DNA from: Conchiformibius kuhniae DSM 17694
Lineage (GTDB): Bacteria; Pseudomonadota; Gammaproteobacteria; Burkholderiales; Neisseriaceae
Reading direction: 5' to 3'
DNA: 64,000 nucleotides
Assembly: GCF_000428785.1 (NCBI RefSeq)
Contig: NZ_AUAP01000002.1
Span: forward strand, 1 to 64,000
The notes beneath the pieces were generated by a model. That model was not told the origin of the DNA and searched no databases. It saw only the letters and a list, made by a program, of their open reading frames with translations. This document shows, one piece after another, positions 61,951 to 64,000 of the stretch. The stretch's first letter is position 1. Every line of letters begins with the position of its first letter. Position numbers and translations under genes: made by a program.

Positions 61951-62913
61951 ATGACCGAACACGCTCACACCACCGTTTTGCTGCACGAAGCCGTTGATGC
62001 GCTCAATGTCCGTGCGGACGGCGTTTATGTGGACGGCACGTTCGGGCGCGGCGGGCATTCGCGGCTGATTTTGTCGCGCTTGGGGGCGGCGGGGCGTTTG
62101 GTGGTGTTCGACAAAGACCCGCAGGCCGTTGCGCTTGCCCGCGAATGGGCGCAAGGCGATGCGCGCATCAGTGTGGTGCATGACGGTTTTGCCACGCTGT
62201 CGCAGGCTTTGGACGGCTTGGGCATGGGCAGGGCAGACGGGATTTTGTGCGATTTGGGCGTGTCGTCGCCGCAGCTTGACGATGCTTCGCGGGGCTTCAG
62301 TTTCCGTTTTGACGCGCCTTTGGACATGCGTATGGACACCACGCGCGGGCAATCTGCGGCAGAATGGCTCGCCCAAGCCGAAGAACAACAGATTTACGAG
62401 GTCATCAGAGATTATGGTGAAGAGCGGTTTGCCCGCCCGATTGCGCGTGCGATTGTTGCGGCGCGGCAGGACGGGTGTCCCATCGATACAACCGGCAAGC
62501 TGGCGCAAGTCGCGGCGCGGTGCGTCCGTACTCGCGAGCGCGGGCAAGACCCCGCCACGCGCACGTTTCAAGCGGTGCGGATTTTCATCAACCGCGAGCT
62601 TGACGAAATCCGCGCGCTTTTGCCGCAGGCGGCGGCGCGGCTGCACACGGGCGGGCGTTTGGCGGTAATCGCCTTTCATTCGCTGGAAGACCGCATCGTC
62701 AAGCAGTTTGTCAAAACCCACAGCACGCCGCCGCCCGTTCCCAAATGGGCATTGGTGCGCGATGCCGATTTGCCGCCGCCGCCGCTTCGTGCGGTGGGGC
62801 GTGCCGTCAAACCTTCCGCAGCCGAAACCGCCGCCAATGCGCGGGCGCGTTCGGCGGTGCTGCGCGTGGCGGAGCGTACCGCCGCGCCGTTTGCCCGCGA
62901 TGTTTTTAATTGA
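61951..62913 (+). CDS. rsmH: 16S rRNA m4C1402 methyltransferase
   Basis: 320 residues. It methylates N4 of C1402 in 16S rRNA. Landmarks: [29 protein letters not shown] (SAM motif I, about 29-44), [29 protein letters not shown] (about 103-131), [15 protein letters not shown] and [16 protein letters not shown] 61951 is chosen since homologues begin near HTTVLL; the frame stays open 83 codons upstream. It heads the dcw cluster here. Confidence 0.95.
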   Translation: MTEHAHTTVLLHEAVDALNVRADGVYVDGTFGRGGHSRLILSRLGAAGRLVVFDKDPQAVALAREWAQGDARISVVHDGFATLSQALDGLGMGRADGILCDLGVSSPQLDDASRGFSFRFDAPLDMRMDTTRGQSAAEWLAQAEEQQIYEVIRDYGEERFARPIARAIVAARQDGCPIDTTGKLAQVAARCVRTRERGQDPATRTFQAVRIFINRELDEIRALLPQAAARLHTGGRLAVIAFHSLEDRIVKQFVKTHSTPPPVPKWALVRDADLPPPPLRAVGRAVKPSAAETAANARARSAVLRVAERTAAPFARDVFN

Positions 62914-62926
62914 AGATAAATCATTT

Positions 62927-63190
62927 ATGTTTACCAAACTCAATGCCGTGCTGTTGGCGGCCGTGCTGGCTTCGGCGTATTATGTGGTGGATTTGAACAA
63001 CAGCATCAAACACCAAACCCAGCTTTACGGCAAAGGTCAGGAAGCCGAAATCCGCCTCAATCAGGATTATGCCGAGCTGCAGTACGAACACAGCCAAGCG
63101 GTGGATTTGAAGCTGGTGCATACCGCCGCCGGCAAAATGCGCATGCACGCCCCTTCGCCGCAGGAAACCGTGATTTTGCAGTTTCGCTGA
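62927..63190 (+). CDS. ftsL: Cell division protein FtsL
   Basis: An 87-residue bitopic protein. Short N-terminus, one helix (about 5-22, LNAVLLAAVLASAYYVVDL), then a coiled-coil-like periplasmic region (NQDYAELQYEHSQAVDLKLVH) and ERGM-like end. FtsL forms the FtsQLB complex that activates FtsWI. It lies between rsmH (14 bp) and ftsI, the conserved order. Confidence 0.88.
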   Translation: MFTKLNAVLLAAVLASAYYVVDLNNSIKHQTQLYGKGQEAEIRLNQDYAELQYEHSQAVDLKLVHTAAGKMRMHAPSPQETVILQFR

Positions 63191-63198
63191 TTGGTTGA

Positions 63199-63229
63199 AT
63201 TTGGTTTGAAACCCCGCCGTTTGCGGCGG
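63199..63229 (-). promoter_or_regulatory. Reversed copy of the leader module between ftsL and ftsI
   Basis: On the minus strand CCGCCG/CGGCGG (63229-63214) with a CAAA loop is followed by GGTTTCAAACC (63213-63203) and then AAATTC instead of AAAAGGAATT. No minus-strand gene follows, so it is an orphan. On the plus strand the hairpin could attenuate ftsL-ftsI transcription. Confidence 0.5.
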
Positions 63230-63340
63230 TAAAATAAGCCGTAACCCCGTCCGAATCAGGGCAAGGCGCAGGGCGGTGCCCGATGTGCCGCCCTGTGCGT
63301 TGAAACATTAACCCGTTTTCCCGAGAATGCAAAGCCCAAA

Positions 63341-64000
63341 ATGGCTGCCGAACCACCCAAAACAATAAAAGACGTTTCACCCGTAACCAGCAATTCGCGC
63401 CTGATGATGGTGCTGATTGTGATTTGCATGGCGTTTGTGTGCTTGGCGGTGTACAGCGTGTTTATTCACGTCAGCCACCGCACCGAGCTGAACCGCTTCG
63501 GCGAAAACCGCCTGATTCGCAGCATCAGAGAGCCTGCCCTGCGCGGCATGATTACCGACCGCGACGGCACGGTGCTGGCGGTCAGCCGCCACCTGCGCGT
63601 GCCCACGTTCAACCCGCAGGCGATTTACGAGCCCAAACGCAAAGGCGACCCCGTCAATTGGCAAACCATCAGCGACGAGCAGTTTGCCAAAATGGCGGAA
63701 ATTCTGAAAATGCCCGAAAACGAGCTGAAAGGCAAGCTGCAAGACACTTCGGTCAAATACCTGAACCTGAAAAAAGAACTCTCGCTTGCCGAAGCGGACG
63801 AACTCAAGGCATTGAAAATCCCGTCTTTGCGTTTTGAAGAGCGCAGCGAGCGCAGCTATCCTACGGGCAATCTGTTTTCGCACATTGTCGGCTTTGCCAA
63901 CAGCAAGGGCGTGGGCTTGGAAGGCATCGAGCGCACCGAAAACGACAACCTCAAAGGCGAAGACGGCAAGCAAATCGTGATTCGCGACCGCCACGGCAAC
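63341..64000 (+). CDS. ftsI: Septal penicillin-binding protein 2/FtsI, 5' part only
   Basis: 220 codons are visible, running off the window without a stop. ATG 63341 starts MAAEPPKTIKDVSP. A membrane helix follows (about 22-42, LMMVLIVICMAFVCLAVYSVF), then FGENRLIRSIREPALRGMITDRDGTVLAVS, the class B PBP N-terminal motif with R-G-x-I-x-D-R, and the HIVGFANSKGVGLEGIER segment. The transpeptidase domain lies outside. In Neisseria this gene is called penA. Its place after ftsL supports septal FtsI rather than a second elongation PBP. Confidence 0.93.
   Translation, partial: MAAEPPKTIKDVSPVTSNSRLMMVLIVICMAFVCLAVYSVFIHVSHRTELNRFGENRLIRSIREPALRGMITDRDGTVLAVSRHLRVPTFNPQAIYEPKRKGDPVNWQTISDEQFAKMAEILKMPENELKGKLQDTSVKYLNLKKELSLAEADELKALKIPSLRFEERSERSYPTGNLFSHIVGFANSKGVGLEGIERTENDNLKGEDGKQIVIRDRHGN

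Noticed and set aside
1..64000. tRNA or rRNA genes
   Set aside because: I found no cloverleaf-like or rRNA-like segment by eye; a covariance-model scan would be needed to exclude small RNAs.

Overview
The window looks like a chromosomal segment of a rod-shaped or filamentous member of the Neisseriaceae with a moderately high GC content. Three things point there. Gene content and order are neisserial: a FimV/TspA-like protein, outer-membrane PldA, ZnuD, ccoNOQP, gatCAB and a dcw cluster. dRS3-type repeats (ATTCCC-N8-GGGAAT) occur in many intergenic gaps. Copies of the DNA uptake sequence AGGCTGCCTGAA and near variants are scattered through genes and gaps; from memory this is the dialect of the Simonsiella/Alysiella/Conchiformibius group. 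A complete mreBCD-mrdA-rodA block argues against a coccus. The genus (Conchiformibius would fit the base composition) is inference.

Layout. 0.3-3.7 kb: purH, a DUF1543 protein, a YiaA-like membrane protein and a glycine-zipper lipoprotein. 4.1-7.6 kb: fimV (minus strand). 7.9-10 kb: yciB, yciI, bolA and a parvulin isomerase. 10.1-11.3 kb: pldA with a frameshift. 11.4-15.3 kb: DUF502, DUF29, an AT-rich mrr gene bracketed by uptake sequences, and aspS. 15.3-19 kb (minus): two unknown membrane proteins and an M61 peptidase. 19.4-23.2 kb: the cbb3 oxidase operon behind an FNR-like site, with CcoP carrying a C-terminal OmpA-like domain. 23.4-29 kb: putP, znuD and a TbpB/fHbp-like lipoprotein. 29-33.4 kb (minus): thioredoxin-like protein, transketolase, and a choline/carnitine acyltransferase. 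33.4-37.7 kb (minus): a 52-residue membrane protein, a BCCT transporter, galK and galT. 37.9-41.6 kb: mglBAC galactose ABC transporter, divergent from galT. 41.7-47.8 kb (minus): gatC, gatA, a CheA-like kinase, a response regulator and gatB. 48-53.9 kb: mreBCD, mrdA and rodA. 54-55.3 kb (minus): radC and a DUF937 protein. 55.4-59 kb: pyrF, a histidine phosphatase, a polynucleotide kinase/RNA ligase fusion and a metallophosphoesterase, apparently one operon. 59.4-61.5 kb (minus): a DUF6973-like lipoprotein and a MidA-type methyltransferase. 61.9-64 kb: rsmH, ftsL and the 5' part of ftsI, which runs off the window.

Two kinds of non-coding structure run through the window. One is a MITE-like element: three copies are exactly 195 bp, with inverted ends GGGCGTGTCATCA..., two dRS3 palindromes inside and, in two copies, TA on both sides; degenerate and miniature derivatives also occur. 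The other is a leader module immediately before start codons: a GC-rich hairpin, then a small GGTTT-N-AAACC palindrome, then GAAAAGGAAT. It is seen before yciB, galK, the response regulator and mrdA, with a remnant before the BCCT gene and a reversed copy between ftsL and ftsI.

The strongest candidates for something new are the kinase-ligase/phosphoesterase pair (a possible split RNA-repair system), the recurrent leader module, the CcoP-OmpA fusion, and the galactose/BCCT/carnitine-acyltransferase gene set with its tiny coupled membrane protein. No rRNA, tRNA, CRISPR array, intact transposase or prophage was seen.
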